From contig NZ_LN890655.1 in the NCBI RefSeq assembly GCF_900066015.1, forward strand, positions 2,954,726 through 3,018,725: 64,000 bases of DNA. The letters run 5' to 3'. Below are positions 34,315 through 43,444 of this stretch, in pieces. The notes below the pieces were generated by a model. The model was not told where the DNA came from, ran no database searches, and saw nothing but the letters and a program-made list of their open reading frames with translations. Numbering within the stretch: the stretch's first letter is position 1; every line of letters begins with the position of its first letter. The stretch comes from Candidatus Promineifilum breve. GTDB lineage: Bacteria; Chloroflexota; Anaerolineae; Promineifilales; Promineifilaceae. The translations under genes were made by a program, and so were the position numbers.

Positions 34315-35709
34315 TTGAGCGAGGCCACGCGACTGACGACAAAGACGAAGCTCATCTTCGGCCTGGGCGATTGGGGCACGTCGGCCGCCGCCACGGCGCG
34401 CAATATCTTCTGGTTCGTCTTCCTGACCAACGTCGTCGGCCTCAATCCGGGGCTGGCCGGCGGCATCTGGCTGGTCGGCCGCTTGTGGGACGCGGTCAAC
34501 GATCCGCTCATCGGCAGCCTCAGCGACCGGCTGCACTCGCGCTGGGGGCGGCGGCGGCCGTTTCTGCTCATCGGCGCCGTGCCGTTTGCCCTGACCTTCT
34601 TCCTGTTGTTCTTCATCCCCCCTTTTGAATCCACGGCGGCGCTGGTCATCTACTACAGCATCATCTTTTTGCTCTATGACACGCTTTACACCGTCGTCAA
34701 CGTGCCCTATCTGGCGCTGGTGCCGGAACTGGCCCAGACCTACGACGAGCGCAGTAGCCTGACCGGCTGGCGCACCGCCTTCTCTTTCCTGGCCCAGTTG
34801 GCGACGGCCGGCGCGTTCAAGCTGCTGGCCGAAAACGTCTTCGCCCCCTGGTTCGGCGGCGGGCCGGATGGCATCCGCTTGGGCTATCTGCTGGCCGCCG
34901 GACTATGGGCGCTCAGCATGGCCCTGCCGCTCATCCTGCTGGCCCTGACCATCCGCGAGCCGGAACGCGAGCCGGTTTCGTCCCCCATCCGCCTGCTGGG
35001 CAACTTCCGTGAGGTGTTCAACAATCGCCCCTTCCGCCTGGCGGCGCTCATCTACCTGTTGTGCTTCACGACCGGCGACGTCATCCTGCTGGTCTTCGTG
35101 CGCTATCTGATCGATTACGTGCGCGTGCGGCCGGGCTTCGATAGCGTGGTGCTGGCGGTGGTGCTGAGCGCGTCGCTGCTCAGCATCCCGCTGGTCTTGG
35201 CCCTCATGCGCCGCACGGATAAGCGCACGGCCTATCTGATCAGCATTGGCTTTATGGTGGCGGTGCTGACCGTCGGCGCATTTTTGCCGCCGGGGGTGCA
35301 AAACCCGCTGCTCATCGGCGCGGTGTTGGCCGGGATGGGCTTCGCCGCCATGAGCATCATCCCCTGGGCCATCGTCGCCGACGTGATCGAGGTCGATGAA
35401 TTGCAGACCGGCGAACGGCGCGAGGGCCTCTATACCGGCTATCTGGTGTTCCTGCGCAAGCTGGCCACGGGTCTGTTCGTCTTCGGCGTGGGACAATTGT
35501 TGTCGGCCACCGGCTACGTCAGTTCGACGACCGGCAGCCTGTTCATCGATCAGCCGCGGGCGGCGCTGAACGCCATGCGCTTTCTGGTCACCGTTATTCC
35601 GGCCGTGGCTCTGGCTTTGTCGCTGGTGCTGGCCTGGCGCTTCCCGCTGGATCGCGAGGCCCACGAGGCCATCCGGCGCGAACTGGAAGCGCGGCGGGCC
35701 GGATTATAA
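34315..35709 (+). CDS. GPH-family sugar:cation symporter
   Basis: 464 aa, TTG start one base after the SDR stop (TGATTTG). About 12 helices. Family features: an N-terminal GLGDWGTSAAATARN-type start, the conserved DAVNDPLIGSLSDR with HSRWGRRRPF, and a NVPYLALVPELAQTYDERSSL segment in the middle. Glycoside-pentoside-hexuronide symporters import sugars or sugar conjugates with a cation; the substrate is not predictable. Operon with the SDR suggests uptake followed by oxidation or reduction. Confidence 0.85.
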   Translation: MSEATRLTTKTKLIFGLGDWGTSAAATARNIFWFVFLTNVVGLNPGLAGGIWLVGRLWDAVNDPLIGSLSDRLHSRWGRRRPFLLIGAVPFALTFFLLFFIPPFESTAALVIYYSIIFLLYDTLYTVVNVPYLALVPELAQTYDERSSLTGWRTAFSFLAQLATAGAFKLLAENVFAPWFGGGPDGIRLGYLLAAGLWALSMALPLILLALTIREPEREPVSSPIRLLGNFREVFNNRPFRLAALIYLLCFTTGDVILLVFVRYLIDYVRVRPGFDSVVLAVVLSASLLSIPLVLALMRRTDKRTAYLISIGFMVAVLTVGAFLPPGVQNPLLIGAVLAGMGFAAMSIIPWAIVADVIEVDELQTGERREGLYTGYLVFLRKLATGLFVFGVGQLLSATGYVSSTTGSLFIDQPRAALNAMRFLVTVIPAVALALSLVLAWRFPLDREAHEAIRRELEARRAGL

Positions 35710-35711
35710 GA

Positions 35712-35772
35712 TGTAGGGCGGGATGGTATCCCGCCCCGGCTCAGATGGGCGGGATACCATCCCGCCCTACAA
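35712..35772. repeat. GGCGGGATACCATCCCGCC palindromes, family E copy 2
   Basis: TGTAGGGCGGGATGGTATCC and GGGCGGGATACCATCCCGCC arranged as inverted copies, so the ends pair over about 60 nt. It lies between the GPH symporter stop and bcp. Confidence 0.85.
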
Positions 35773-35785
35773 ATAGGAGATATGA

Positions 35786-36247
35786 ATGTTGAATATAGGC
35801 GATACCGCCCCCGATTTTGAACTGCTGACCGACACCGGCGAACCATTGAAGCTGTCCGATTTACGCGGCCGGCGCGTCATCCTGTTCTTCTACCCACGAG
35901 CCGACACGCCCGGCTGCACCAAACAGGCCTGCGGCTTCCGCGACCGCTTCCCGCGCATTGAGACGGCCAACGCCGCCGTCATCGGCCTCAGCCCCGACGC
36001 GCCGAAAGACCTGGCCAAGTGGAAGGCCAAGGAGAGCCTGCCCTATACCCTCGTCTCCGACCCCGATCACCAGGTGGCCGAAGCCTATGGCGCGTGGGGC
36101 GAGAAGCAATCCTACGGCAAGACCTACACCGGCATCCTGCGCGGCCACGCCGTCATCGGCCCCGACGGCACGCTCGAAGACCTGCGCACGCGCATCAGCC
36201 CCGACGAGAGCGTCGAACTGGCCGTAGCTTTTCTAGAGGGGAAATGA
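35786..36247 (+). CDS. bcp: Thioredoxin-dependent peroxiredoxin (BCP)
   Basis: 153 aa, usual length. It reduces hydrogen and organic peroxides. The opening GDTAPDFEL, peroxidatic Cys in ADTPGCTKQAC with the second Cys five residues later (atypical 2-Cys BCP), and the VSDPDHQVAEAYGAW block are all present. ATAGGAGATATGA gives a Shine-Dalgarno sequence. It probably uses thioredoxin reduced by TrxB, encoded at 17036. It ends at the start of repeat C3. Confidence 0.93.
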   Translation: MLNIGDTAPDFELLTDTGEPLKLSDLRGRRVILFFYPRADTPGCTKQACGFRDRFPRIETANAAVIGLSPDAPKDLAKWKAKESLPYTLVSDPDHQVAEAYGAWGEKQSYGKTYTGILRGHAVIGPDGTLEDLRTRISPDESVELAVAFLEGK

Positions 36248-36343
36248 ATTAGCCACGGATTGACACGGATTACACGGATTTGAACGGATAGACCAACTTC
36301 TATCCGTCAAATCCGTCAAATCTGTGTAAATCCGTGGTGAATT
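36247..36343. repeat. CACGGAT family inverted array, copy C3
   Basis: AATTAGCCACGGATTGACAC with GGATTACACGGATTTGAACGG on the left. On the right CCGTCAAATCCGTCAAATC and GTGTAAATCCGTGGTGAATT as the complement, with a roughly 18-nt loop. It lies directly after bcp. Confidence 0.85.
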
Positions 36344-36360
36344 ATTATTCGGAGGTTGCC

Positions 36361-37341
36361 ATGCGCGCGATTCGTTTTAGTCGTTTTGGGCCGCCGGCCG
36401 AGGTGCTGAGCCTGGAGGAACTGCCCTTGCCGGAGCCGGGGCCGGGGCAGGTGCGGCTGCGGCTGACCCACCGGTCGATCAATCCGTCGGACCTGCTGAC
36501 CGTCAGCGGCGAATACGGCCGCCTGCCGCGCCTGCCGGCCACACCGGGCTTCGAGGCCGTGGGCCGGGTCGAGGCGCTCGGCGAAGGGGTCAGGGGCTTG
36601 CCCATCGGGACGCGGGTCGTGCCCCTCGGCGTGGGCGGCACGTGGGCCGAATCAGCCACGGCCGCCGCGGCGCTGCTGCTGCCCGTGCCCGAGGCCGTCA
36701 GCGACGCCGCCGCGGCCCAGTTCGTCGTCAATCCGGTGACGGCCTGGGTGATGCTGGTGGAAGAGTTGCAACTGGAGCCGGGCGACTGGGTGGTGCAGAC
36801 CGCCGCCGGCTCGACGCTGGGGCGGCTGGTCATCCAGCTTGGCCGGTTGCGCGGCTATCGGACGATCAATCTGGTGCGCCGCCCGGAGCAGGTGGACGAA
36901 CTGTTGGCGCTGGGGGCCGACGCCGTCTATTGCACCGGCGACGAGGACGTGGTGGAACGGGTGCGCGAGGTGACCGGCGGCCGGGGGGCGAAGGGCGCGC
37001 TGGAGGCGGTCGGCGGCCGAACGGGCGAGATAGCCCTCAAAACGCTGCGGCCGGGCGGCACGATGCTGGTCTATGGGATGCTGGGCGGCGAGCCGTTGCC
37101 GCTCCACAACGGCGAAATGCTCTTCCGCGGCCTCACGGTGCGCGGCTTCTGGCTATCGCAATGGTTCCGCCAGACCGACCCGGCCCACGTGACGGCCACG
37201 CTGGGCACACTGATGCAACTGATGGCCGACGGCCACCTCTTGCCGCCGGTGGAGGCCGAATATGACCTGGCCGATTTCCAGACGGCCATCGCCCATTGTG
37301 AACGGCCGGGGCGGCAGGGGAAGGTGTTGCTGACGGGATGA
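36361..37341 (+). CDS. Zinc-independent MDR oxidoreductase (enoyl reductase/quinone reductase-like)
   Basis: 326 aa from ATG 36361, which is preceded by TTCGGAGGTTGCC (good Shine-Dalgarno sequence); the frame upstream is repeat. It lacks the zinc ligands of alcohol dehydrogenases. SDLLTVSGEYGRLPRLPATP and GFEAVGRVEALGEGV resemble the MECR/2-enoyl-thioester reductase branch. The NADPH fold shows QTAAGSTLGRLVIQLG rather than GxGxxG. Substrate could be an enoyl thioester or quinone. Monocistronic. Confidence 0.82.
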   Translation: MRAIRFSRFGPPAEVLSLEELPLPEPGPGQVRLRLTHRSINPSDLLTVSGEYGRLPRLPATPGFEAVGRVEALGEGVRGLPIGTRVVPLGVGGTWAESATAAAALLLPVPEAVSDAAAAQFVVNPVTAWVMLVEELQLEPGDWVVQTAAGSTLGRLVIQLGRLRGYRTINLVRRPEQVDELLALGADAVYCTGDEDVVERVREVTGGRGAKGALEAVGGRTGEIALKTLRPGGTMLVYGMLGGEPLPLHNGEMLFRGLTVRGFWLSQWFRQTDPAHVTATLGTLMQLMADGHLLPPVEAEYDLADFQTAIAHCERPGRQGKVLLTG

Positions 37342-37343
37342 AA

Positions 37344-37394
37344 TAAATTAACCACGGATTTTCACGGATTCCACGGATGGATACGGATAACTGG
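37344..37394. repeat. CACGGAT family array, copy C4 (half)
   Basis: AACCACGGATTTTCACGGATTCCACGGATGGATACGGATAA; only the direct-repeat half is clear. A short AT-rich remainder to 37460 contains AATCTGCGAAATCTGCGGAT units. Confidence 0.75.
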
Positions 37395-37462
37395 CTTGTT
37401 CAACCGTTAGGTTAGGTTTTGCAGAGTCGAAAAAAATCTGCGAAATCTGCGGATAACTCCTC

Positions 37463-40400
37463 TTATTCCGCCGCTTTGGGGATAGTGACACTATCCGGCA
37501 GCAGGGCGCGGCCGTCGGGTAGCAGGCCGTCGGGGGCGATGGCCTCCAGGCGCGCGCCGTCGTCGGGCCGGTAGAAGCCCGTCGCCAGCCGGTATTCGCC
37601 CGGCGGCAGCCCCACCAGATCAAAGGTCACCGCATCGGCCACGACTTCCCCGGCCGTCCATTGGCCGGTCGGGTAGCTGTTGCCGGCGGCATGGCCGTCG
37701 ATCTGGGCCACGACCGCGCCGGTGGCATCGATGAGGTGGACGAAGCGGGTGAAGTCGGTCGTCAGATCGGCTGGGGCCTGCCAGTAGAGGGTTAGCGCCA
37801 GCCGGTCGGCGCTCGTTGCCTGCGCCACGCCCTGCAACCAGATGAGATTGCGCCCCGCCTCATTGAAGCTGACGTCCAGGCGCGTGAGGTTGTCCGGCGT
37901 CGTGAAGTTCGGTTCCACCGCGCGGAAGGCGATCCCGCCCTCGGCCGCGGTCACTTCCCCCAGGCGGCGCGTCAGCAGGGTCGCGCCCGTGGTCGTGTCG
38001 TACAGGAGCATCACCAGCGAATAGGGCGGCGAGCCGGCTAGCGTCTCCGGCAAGCGCAACGCCAGCCAGTCGCGAATCGGCTCGTCCGGCGACCAGCCGT
38101 CGGTGGGCTGATAGCCGTAGCCCGGCTGCGTGTCGAGTTGGCTCAGCACCAGCCCTTCCCCATTCTGCAATCGCCAGGAGACCTGATAGCGCCCGCCCAA
38201 CGGCTGGTCGACCAACCAGGCGAAGCGGCCATCGAGCGTCGTCGGGTCGCGGACAACCATAGCCAGCGGACGAACATCCAACTCGGCCGCCGGCGTCTCC
38301 CCTGCCCCCCCGCTCCCCTGCTCCCCTGCTGCTGCCAACACCCTCACCGGCCGCAAAAACAACTCCCCCCGCGTGCCGCCCGACGGCAGGAGCGGGCGCG
38401 CGCCGTCGATGGTCAGGCGCGGGACGTAGAGGCCGGGCGGGGCATCGGGCGGCACGGGCAGCGCAAAAACGACCGATTCGTCGTTGAGGGTTTGGGTTGC
38501 CACAGCGATGACCGGCGGGTCAGCCGCGTCGTCGGGCGTGGGCCGGGCCAAGGCGGGCGTCACCAGCGCCAGCGTCGCCGCCGCCGCACTGCCCGGCGAG
38601 AGGCTGAGCGTGACGGTCAGCGTTTGCCCGGCGGACAGTTCTTCCGCGCTATAGCCATACTCGTGGAGGCGCGATCCGTCCTCAAAACCAACCCCGCCGG
38701 TATCGTGGTGCAGATAAGCCATTTGGGCGAAGTCCCACGTCAGGTCGCCCGGCGGCAATTGGCGCGGATCATTGCGCCATAGCAAGGCGAGGACAAACAA
38801 AAGGAGCACTCCCCCGCCGACAGACCACAGACCGCGCCCGGAAGAACGCTCCCCTGCCCCCTCTCTCCCCTGCTCCCCTGCTCCCCTGCCCCCCCGCTCC
38901 CCCGCCCCCCTGCCCGGAACCACAAGCAACACGACCACAACCACGACCGCCACCAACGACACCACCTCGGCCGCCACGCGAATGGGCGTGCGGCCAAGTT
39001 CCAGCGCCACGGTGTGATCGCCCGGCGGAATGGTCAGGGCCATGAGACCCGACGAGGGCAGCGGGCGCAGGTCGGCCGGTTGGCCGTCGATGGTCGCCCG
39101 CCAGCCGGGCCAGTAGAGCGTGGGGAAGCGCACCTCCGCGCCTTCGGCGGTGTCGATTTGCCACGTCTGTCGTGTTGCCCGGCGCTCCCGCAGTTCGGCC
39201 GATTGCAGCGCGCCGGACAGGGCCACCAGGCGGTCACGGTCGCCGGCATTGAGCCAGGCGCTCGTCCACGGCCGCGGGCTGGACGCGGGCGTCAGGTACT
39301 CGGCGCTGACCGTCGTGCCGATGTTGCCGGTGAACCATTCGTAGTGGGCCAGCCGCTCGGCGGTCACGTCGGCGTCGGTCAGGATGAGGTGATCGACCCG
39401 CAGACCGAGCAGCGCGGCGGCCAGCAGTACGAGACTTGCCAACCCGACCACGGCGGCGCGCGCGGCGGGCAGGGCCGTCGCCCGCGCCAACCCGCCGGTC
39501 AACAACGCCAGGAAGAACGACGCCACCGACAGGAAGCGCCATGGGAATTGGGCGAACGAGAGCAGGGGTAGGTGATCCCACAATGGCCGGGATAACGGCG
39601 TGATCATGAAGATGGCAATGAGGGCGGCGACGATGAGGAAGATGTCTGTAGCGGGTAGCGGGTGGCGGGTGGCGAGTGGCGAGTGGCGAGTGGCGGGTGG
39701 CGCGGTGGCGGTGGTTGGTCGTCTGGTGAGCAGTAGCGCCGCCGCGCCGGCCACGGCCAATAAGACCTGGACGAGGCCCAGACGAAAGGCCACGCCGCCG
39801 TCGGGGTTGTAGTCGAAGAGTAGTCCGCGCTGCATCAGGTCGAAGGCGCGGAAGTGGTTGCTATAGTGGAAGTAGCCCTCGGTGACCGGGCCGAGTTGGG
39901 CCAGCCCCTGCTCGGCTAGAGCGGGGATAAAGAACCAGGCGGCGAGGGCGAGGGCGAGGACGATGGCGGCCAGCGCGAAGAGCAGGGGAGCGGGGGGGGA
40001 GAAGCGCAGGGGAGCAGGGGGGCAGGGGAGCAGGGGAGAAGGGGAGCGATCGGCGGTCACCAATCGTATCCCCAGATAGAGGGCCAGGAACGGCGTGAAG
40101 ATGAGGGCCGAGATGTTGTGGCTGAGGATGAGCGCGGCGTAGGCCAGGGCGAAGAGGGCGATGGGGCGGGTGGTGGGTGGCAAGTGGCGGGTGGCGGGTG
40201 GCGCGTGGCGCGTGGCGAGTTGGGCGTTCTTTCCCCCCTGCTCCCCTGCTCCCCTGCTCCCCTGCGCCTTAGCCACCACCCCATCAGCCGCCAACAACAC
40301 CACCGGATAAAAAGCCATCGCCCAAAACTCGGCCAGCGAATCGCCGCGGACGTAGACGTTGACCATGTGGAACGGGGCAACCGTGTAGGCCACGGCGGCC

Positions 40401-40822
40401 AGCAGCCCGGCCCAGCGCGACCCCAGCCAACGCCGGCCGAGGTGGAACATGCCCAGCCCGGCCACGATGAATCCGGCCAACTGGGCCAGATGAATGGCGC
40501 GGACGAAGCTGAAGCCGAGGAAGCGGAAGGCGGCGGCGACGTAGATCGAGAGTGGGGCGTAGAAGTTGTAGAACGGGTAGCCGTAGCCGTAGTTGGCGTC
40601 GGGCATCCAGCGCACGGGGAAGTGCCCATCGGCCAGCGCGGCGGTCAACTGGTGCAGCCGTTGCAACAGGAAGGGGCTATCGCCGCCGCCGCGGGTGTTC
40701 AGCAGGCCCGGTTGTCCGATGGCCGGCCAGGCGGCGAGGACGGCGATGAGCACGACGGCGACCACCCACGGCCAATCGGGGCCGGGACGGCGGCGGCCGT
40801 TATCCTGTGGCGATTCACCCAT
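37463..40822 (-). CDS. Large PTPS_related-type membrane protein (GT-C-like), with in-frame repeat insertions
   Basis: 1119 aa. The N-terminal part (about 20-560) has a dozen helices and the PTPS_related/GT-C-like signature: GGGDSPFLLQRLHQL, FPVRWMPDANYGYGYPFYNF, YVRGDSLAEFWAMA. A C-terminal region (about 680-1119) has beta domains and DFAQMAYLHHD. A surface-polysaccharide or lipid glycosylation role is likely from the fold, but unproved. At least five low-complexity blocks coded by the intergenic repeat families lie in frame (about 186-220, 259-281, 370-392, 636-669 and 831-843). They contain GAGEQG, ATRHSPLATRH and SPSPLLPCPPAP-like peptides, probably in loops. The end is preceded by repeat C4. 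Confidence 0.72.
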   Translation of the reverse strand: MGESPQDNGRRRPGPDWPWVVAVVLIAVLAAWPAIGQPGLLNTRGGGDSPFLLQRLHQLTAALADGHFPVRWMPDANYGYGYPFYNFYAPLSIYVAAAFRFLGFSFVRAIHLAQLAGFIVAGLGMFHLGRRWLGSRWAGLLAAVAYTVAPFHMVNVYVRGDSLAEFWAMAFYPVVLLAADGVVAKAQGSRGAGEQGGKNAQLATRHAPPATRHLPPTTRPIALFALAYAALILSHNISALIFTPFLALYLGIRLVTADRSPSPLLPCPPAPLRFSPPAPLLFALAAIVLALALAAWFFIPALAEQGLAQLGPVTEGYFHYSNHFRAFDLMQRGLLFDYNPDGGVAFRLGLVQVLLAVAGAAALLLTRRPTTATAPPATRHSPLATRHPLPATDIFLIVAALIAIFMITPLSRPLWDHLPLLSFAQFPWRFLSVASFFLALLTGGLARATALPAARAAVVGLASLVLLAAALLGLRVDHLILTDADVTAERLAHYEWFTGNIGTTVSAEYLTPASSPRPWTSAWLNAGDRDRLVALSGALQSAELRERRATRQTWQIDTAEGAEVRFPTLYWPGWRATIDGQPADLRPLPSSGLMALTIPPGDHTVALELGRTPIRVAAEVVSLVAVVVVVVLLVVPGRGAGERGGRGAGEQGREGAGERSSGRGLWSVGGGVLLLFVLALLWRNDPRQLPPGDLTWDFAQMAYLHHDTGGVGFEDGSRLHEYGYSAEELSAGQTLTVTLSLSPGSAAAATLALVTPALARPTPDDAADPPVIAVATQTLNDESVVFALPVPPDAPPGLYVPRLTIDGARPLLPSGGTRGELFLRPVRVLAAAGEQGSGGAGETPAAELDVRPLAMVVRDPTTLDGRFAWLVDQPLGGRYQVSWRLQNGEGLVLSQLDTQPGYGYQPTDGWSPDEPIRDWLALRLPETLAGSPPYSLVMLLYDTTTGATLLTRRLGEVTAAEGGIAFRAVEPNFTTPDNLTRLDVSFNEAGRNLIWLQGVAQATSADRLALTLYWQAPADLTTDFTRFVHLIDATGAVVAQIDGHAAGNSYPTGQWTAGEVVADAVTFDLVGLPPGEYRLATGFYRPDDGARLEAIAPDGLLPDGRALLPDSVTIPKAAE
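38296..38330. repeat. CCCCTG/CTCCCCTG array inside the coding sequence (B)
   Basis: CTCCCCTGCCCCCCCGCTCC followed by CCTGCTCCCCTGCTGCTG. Read on the minus strand it gives AAGEQGSGGAGET in the large membrane protein. It matches the intergenic B family at 53377-53450 and 55458-55534. Confidence 0.85.
38818..38915. repeat. GACCACAGACC (J) plus CTCCCCTG (B) arrays inside the coding sequence
   Basis: 38818-38834 is CGACAGACCACAGACCG, as seen again at 52274-52290. 38848-38915 is a CTCCCCTGCC-type array read in frame as repeated GAGE/GRGAG units. Two families side by side within one gene. Confidence 0.85.
39649..39715. repeat. GTGGCGGG/GTGGCGAG heptamer array inside the coding sequence (A3)
   Basis: Nine to ten heptamers on the plus strand. 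Minus-strand reading gives APPATRHSPLATRHPLPATD. Same units as intergenic copies A1 and A5. The length keeps the frame. Confidence 0.88.
39980..40047. repeat. GGGGAGCAGGGG array inside the coding sequence (B)
   Basis: AGCAGGGGAGCGGGGGGGGA then GCGCAGGGGAGCAGGGGGGC and CAGGGGAGCAGGGGAGAAGG. Translated on the minus strand as SPSPLLPCPPAPLRFSPPAP. Confidence 0.85.
40165..40265. repeat. A4 heptamer array next to a B array, inside the coding sequence
   Basis: 40165-40221 is a GTGGCGGGTGGC/GTGGCGCG heptamer run. 40230-40265 is CCCCTGCTCCCCTGCTCCCC. As at 21081-21201, families A and B lie next to each other. The minus-strand protein reads SRGAGEQGGKNAQLATRHAP across the junction. Confidence 0.85.
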
Positions 40823-40842
40823 AGGGCCAATGATAGCCCGAT

Positions 40843-41640
40843 CTAGGCGCGACGCATCCCGGCGATGATGCGGCCGAAAACCGCCCGGTTGACCGCGCGG
40901 GGCAGGAAGCGCATGGCGAAAACCCCGGCGCTGTAAACCAGGCCGGGCACGACGACATCCGACAGGCCGAGGCGCGACAGAGCGTGGGCGACCACGGCTT
41001 CGACTTCCATGCCCATGAAGTCGCTGATGCCGGCCACGTCGAGGAACTCGGTGCGCGTGGTGCCGGGGGCCAGGGCCATGACCGCCACGCCATCGGCCCG
41101 CAGCTCGGCCGCCAGCGCCTCGCCCAGCAGCAGGTTAAACGCCTTGGTCGCCGCGTAGAGGCTCCACAGCGGCGTGCCGGCGAAACCGGTCACCGAGGAC
41201 AGGAAGATGATCCCACCGCGACGGCGGGCGCGCATGGCCGGGCCGAATTCGCGGGCCAGCAGCGCCGGGGCGCGGCTGTTGAGGTTGAGCAGCCGGGTCA
41301 GGTCGTCGGGCTTCATGTCGAGGAACGGCCCGGTCAGGCTGAAGCCGGCGCTGTTGACCAGCAGGCCGATCTCCAGGCCGGCCGTGGCCGCGCGGATGGG
41401 GTCGAGGAATGAGTCGGCGCACAGATCGACCGGGATGGGGCGGGCTTCGACGCGGTGGGCGGCGACCAGTTCGGCGGCCAGTTCATCCAGCCGCGCGGCC
41501 CGCCGGGCGACCAGGGCCACGTTCAGCCCACGGGCGGCCAGTTGCCGGGCGAATTCGCGGCCTATGCCCGACGACGCGCCCGTGACCAGCGCCCACGGGC
41601 CGTAGCGCTGCGCGAATGTCTGACTCAATGATTTCACCAC
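40843..41640 (-). CDS. Short-chain dehydrogenase/reductase (classical)
   Basis: 265 aa. Rossmann TGASSGIGREFA (20-31), NSAGF, catalytic Ser in IIFLSSVTGFAG, Tyr-Lys in YAATK. The likely GTG start (41640) and its surroundings (GTGGTGAAATCA) lie in the edge of repeat C5, so repeat sequence may supply the start codon; an internal start is possible. The substrate is not predictable; the length and C-terminal hydrophobic stretch VPGLVYSAGVFAMRFLP resemble SDRs acting on lipids or steroids. Upstream lies pgm in the same orientation. Confidence 0.85.
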   Translation of the reverse strand: MVKSLSQTFAQRYGPWALVTGASSGIGREFARQLAARGLNVALVARRAARLDELAAELVAAHRVEARPIPVDLCADSFLDPIRAATAGLEIGLLVNSAGFSLTGPFLDMKPDDLTRLLNLNSRAPALLAREFGPAMRARRRGGIIFLSSVTGFAGTPLWSLYAATKAFNLLLGEALAAELRADGVAVMALAPGTTRTEFLDVAGISDFMGMEVEAVVAHALSRLGLSDVVVPGLVYSAGVFAMRFLPRAVNRAVFGRIIAGMRRA

Positions 41641-41720
41641 GGCTTTTCACGGATTACACGGATCAAAACGGATTGAATCAGTGGCAATCCGTTTTGTCCG
41701 TGTCCATCCGTAGCCAATTC
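41633..41720. repeat. CACGGAT family inverted array, copy C5
   Basis: Left: TTCACCACGGCTTTTCACGG ATTACACGGATCAAAACGGATTG. Right: CAATCCGTTTTGTCCGTGTCC with ATCCGTAGCCAATTC. It fills the whole gap between pgm (stop at 41721) and the SDR. Confidence 0.85.
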
Positions 41721-43373
41721 TTAGACCCCAGCCGCGGCAAAGGCTTCATCGATGATCCGCCCCGCCTCGGCCTGCACGAGGCGCAGGTGATCGCTGCCCT
41801 TGAAGCTCTCGGCATAGACCTTGTAGATATTCTCCGTGCCGCTGGGCCGGGCGGCGAACCAGCCGTTGTCGGCCACGACCTTCAGGCCGCCGATGGGTTC
41901 GTTGTTGGCTGGGGCGCGGGTCAGCTTGGCCCGAATCGGCTCGCCGGCCAGCGTCTTGGCCTGCACCAGTTCGGGCGACAGGTCTTTCAGAACCGCCTTG
42001 CGCGCCGGGGTGACGGGCGCGTCGGCCCGCTCGTAGACCGGGTCGCCGAACTGCTCGGTCAGCGCCCGGTAATGCTCGCCGGGGTCGCGGCCGGTGCGGG
42101 CCATGATCTCGGCCGCCAGCAAGTCCATGATGAAGCCATCCTTGTCGGTCGTCCACACCGTGCCGTCGCGCCGCAGGAACGACGCCCCGGCGCTCTCCTC
42201 GCCGCCGAAACCGTAGTCGCCGCTGAGCAGACCGGCGACGAAATACTTGAAGCCGACGGGCACTTCGGCCAGCCGCCGCCCTAGCGCGGCGGCCACGCGG
42301 TCGATCATCGAACTGGAGACGAGCGTCTTGCCCACGGCGGCGTCGGCCCGCCAGTGGGGCCGGTTCTGGAACAGGTAATGGATCGCCACGGCCAGATAGT
42401 GGTTGGGGTTCATCAGTCCGGCGCTGCGGGTGACGATGCCGTGGCGGTCGAAATCGGGGTCGTTGCCGAAGGCGATGTCGAAGTCGTCCTTCAGGCGGAT
42501 GAGGGAAGCCATCGCGTAGGGCGACGAGCAATCCATACGGATCTTGCCGTCGCGGTCGACGGTCATAAAGCCGAAGGTCGGATCGACGTAGGGGTTGACG
42601 ACGGTCAGCGTCAAGCCGTAGCGCGCGGCGATAGGTTCCCAGAAGGCCACACCCGCGCCGCCCATCGGATCGACGCCCAGCCGCAAGCCGGCGGCGGCGA
42701 TGGCCTCCATGTCGATGACCGCGCCGAGGTCGTCCACGTAGGGGGTCACGAAGTCGTATTCCTCGGTCGTGTCGGCGGCCATGGCCCGCGCCAGCGGCAG
42801 GCGGCGCACCCCACGCAGACCGCCGGCCAGCAATTCATTGGCCCGATCCTGAATCCACTTGGTGGCGGCGGTGTCGGCCGGGCCGCCCTCCGGTGGGTTA
42901 TATTTGAAGCCGCCATCCTCGGCTGGGTTGTGGGAGGGGGTGATGACCACGCCGTCGGCCTGGGCGGGACCATGGTCGCGGTTCCAGGTCAGGATGGCGT
43001 GGGAGATGACCGGGGTCGGGGTGTAGCCGCGGCCGCGCTGCACGACGAGGCGCACACCGTTGGCGGCGAAGACCTCGATGGCCGTGATGAGCGCCGGCTC
43101 CGACAGGGCGTGGGTGTCCATGCCGGCGAAGAGCGGACCGGTGATGCCGCGCCCGGCGCGATATTCGGCGATGGCCTGGCAGATGGCGAGGATGTGGCCC
43201 TCATTGAAGCTGCCGGCGGCCGACGTGCCGCGATGGCCCGACGTGCCGAAGGCGACCTGCTGGGTCGGGTCGGCCGGGTCGGGGTGGGTGGTGTAGTAAG
43301 CGGCCACCAGCCGCGGGACGTTGACCAGGGTGGCTTGGGGGGCGGGTTGGCCGGCTAGTTCGTGAAGTATCAT
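41721..43373 (-). CDS. pgm: Phosphoglucomutase, alpha-D-glucose specific
   Basis: 550 aa from ATG 43373, matching the family length; an upstream start at 43412 is less likely. It interconverts glucose 1-phosphate and glucose 6-phosphate, feeding nucleotide-sugar and polysaccharide synthesis. Catalytic phosphoserine loop [10 protein letters not shown], metal loop [10 protein letters not shown], sugar-binding [14 protein letters not shown] and phosphate-binding [15 protein letters not shown] are all present. Precursor supply for the many glycosyltransferases in this window is a plausible role. Confidence 0.93.
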   Translation of the reverse strand: MILHELAGQPAPQATLVNVPRLVAAYYTTHPDPADPTQQVAFGTSGHRGTSAAGSFNEGHILAICQAIAEYRAGRGITGPLFAGMDTHALSEPALITAIEVFAANGVRLVVQRGRGYTPTPVISHAILTWNRDHGPAQADGVVITPSHNPAEDGGFKYNPPEGGPADTAATKWIQDRANELLAGGLRGVRRLPLARAMAADTTEEYDFVTPYVDDLGAVIDMEAIAAAGLRLGVDPMGGAGVAFWEPIAARYGLTLTVVNPYVDPTFGFMTVDRDGKIRMDCSSPYAMASLIRLKDDFDIAFGNDPDFDRHGIVTRSAGLMNPNHYLAVAIHYLFQNRPHWRADAAVGKTLVSSSMIDRVAAALGRRLAEVPVGFKYFVAGLLSGDYGFGGEESAGASFLRRDGTVWTTDKDGFIMDLLAAEIMARTGRDPGEHYRALTEQFGDPVYERADAPVTPARKAVLKDLSPELVQAKTLAGEPIRAKLTRAPANNEPIGGLKVVADNGWFAARPSGTENIYKVYAESFKGSDHLRLVQAEAGRIIDEAFAAAGV

Positions 43374-43444
43374 AATGTGTTCTCTGGTGAGTTGGTAGAT
43401 ACCGGGCTTCAAGAATAGAACCAGGATTAGCTACTGGAATACCT

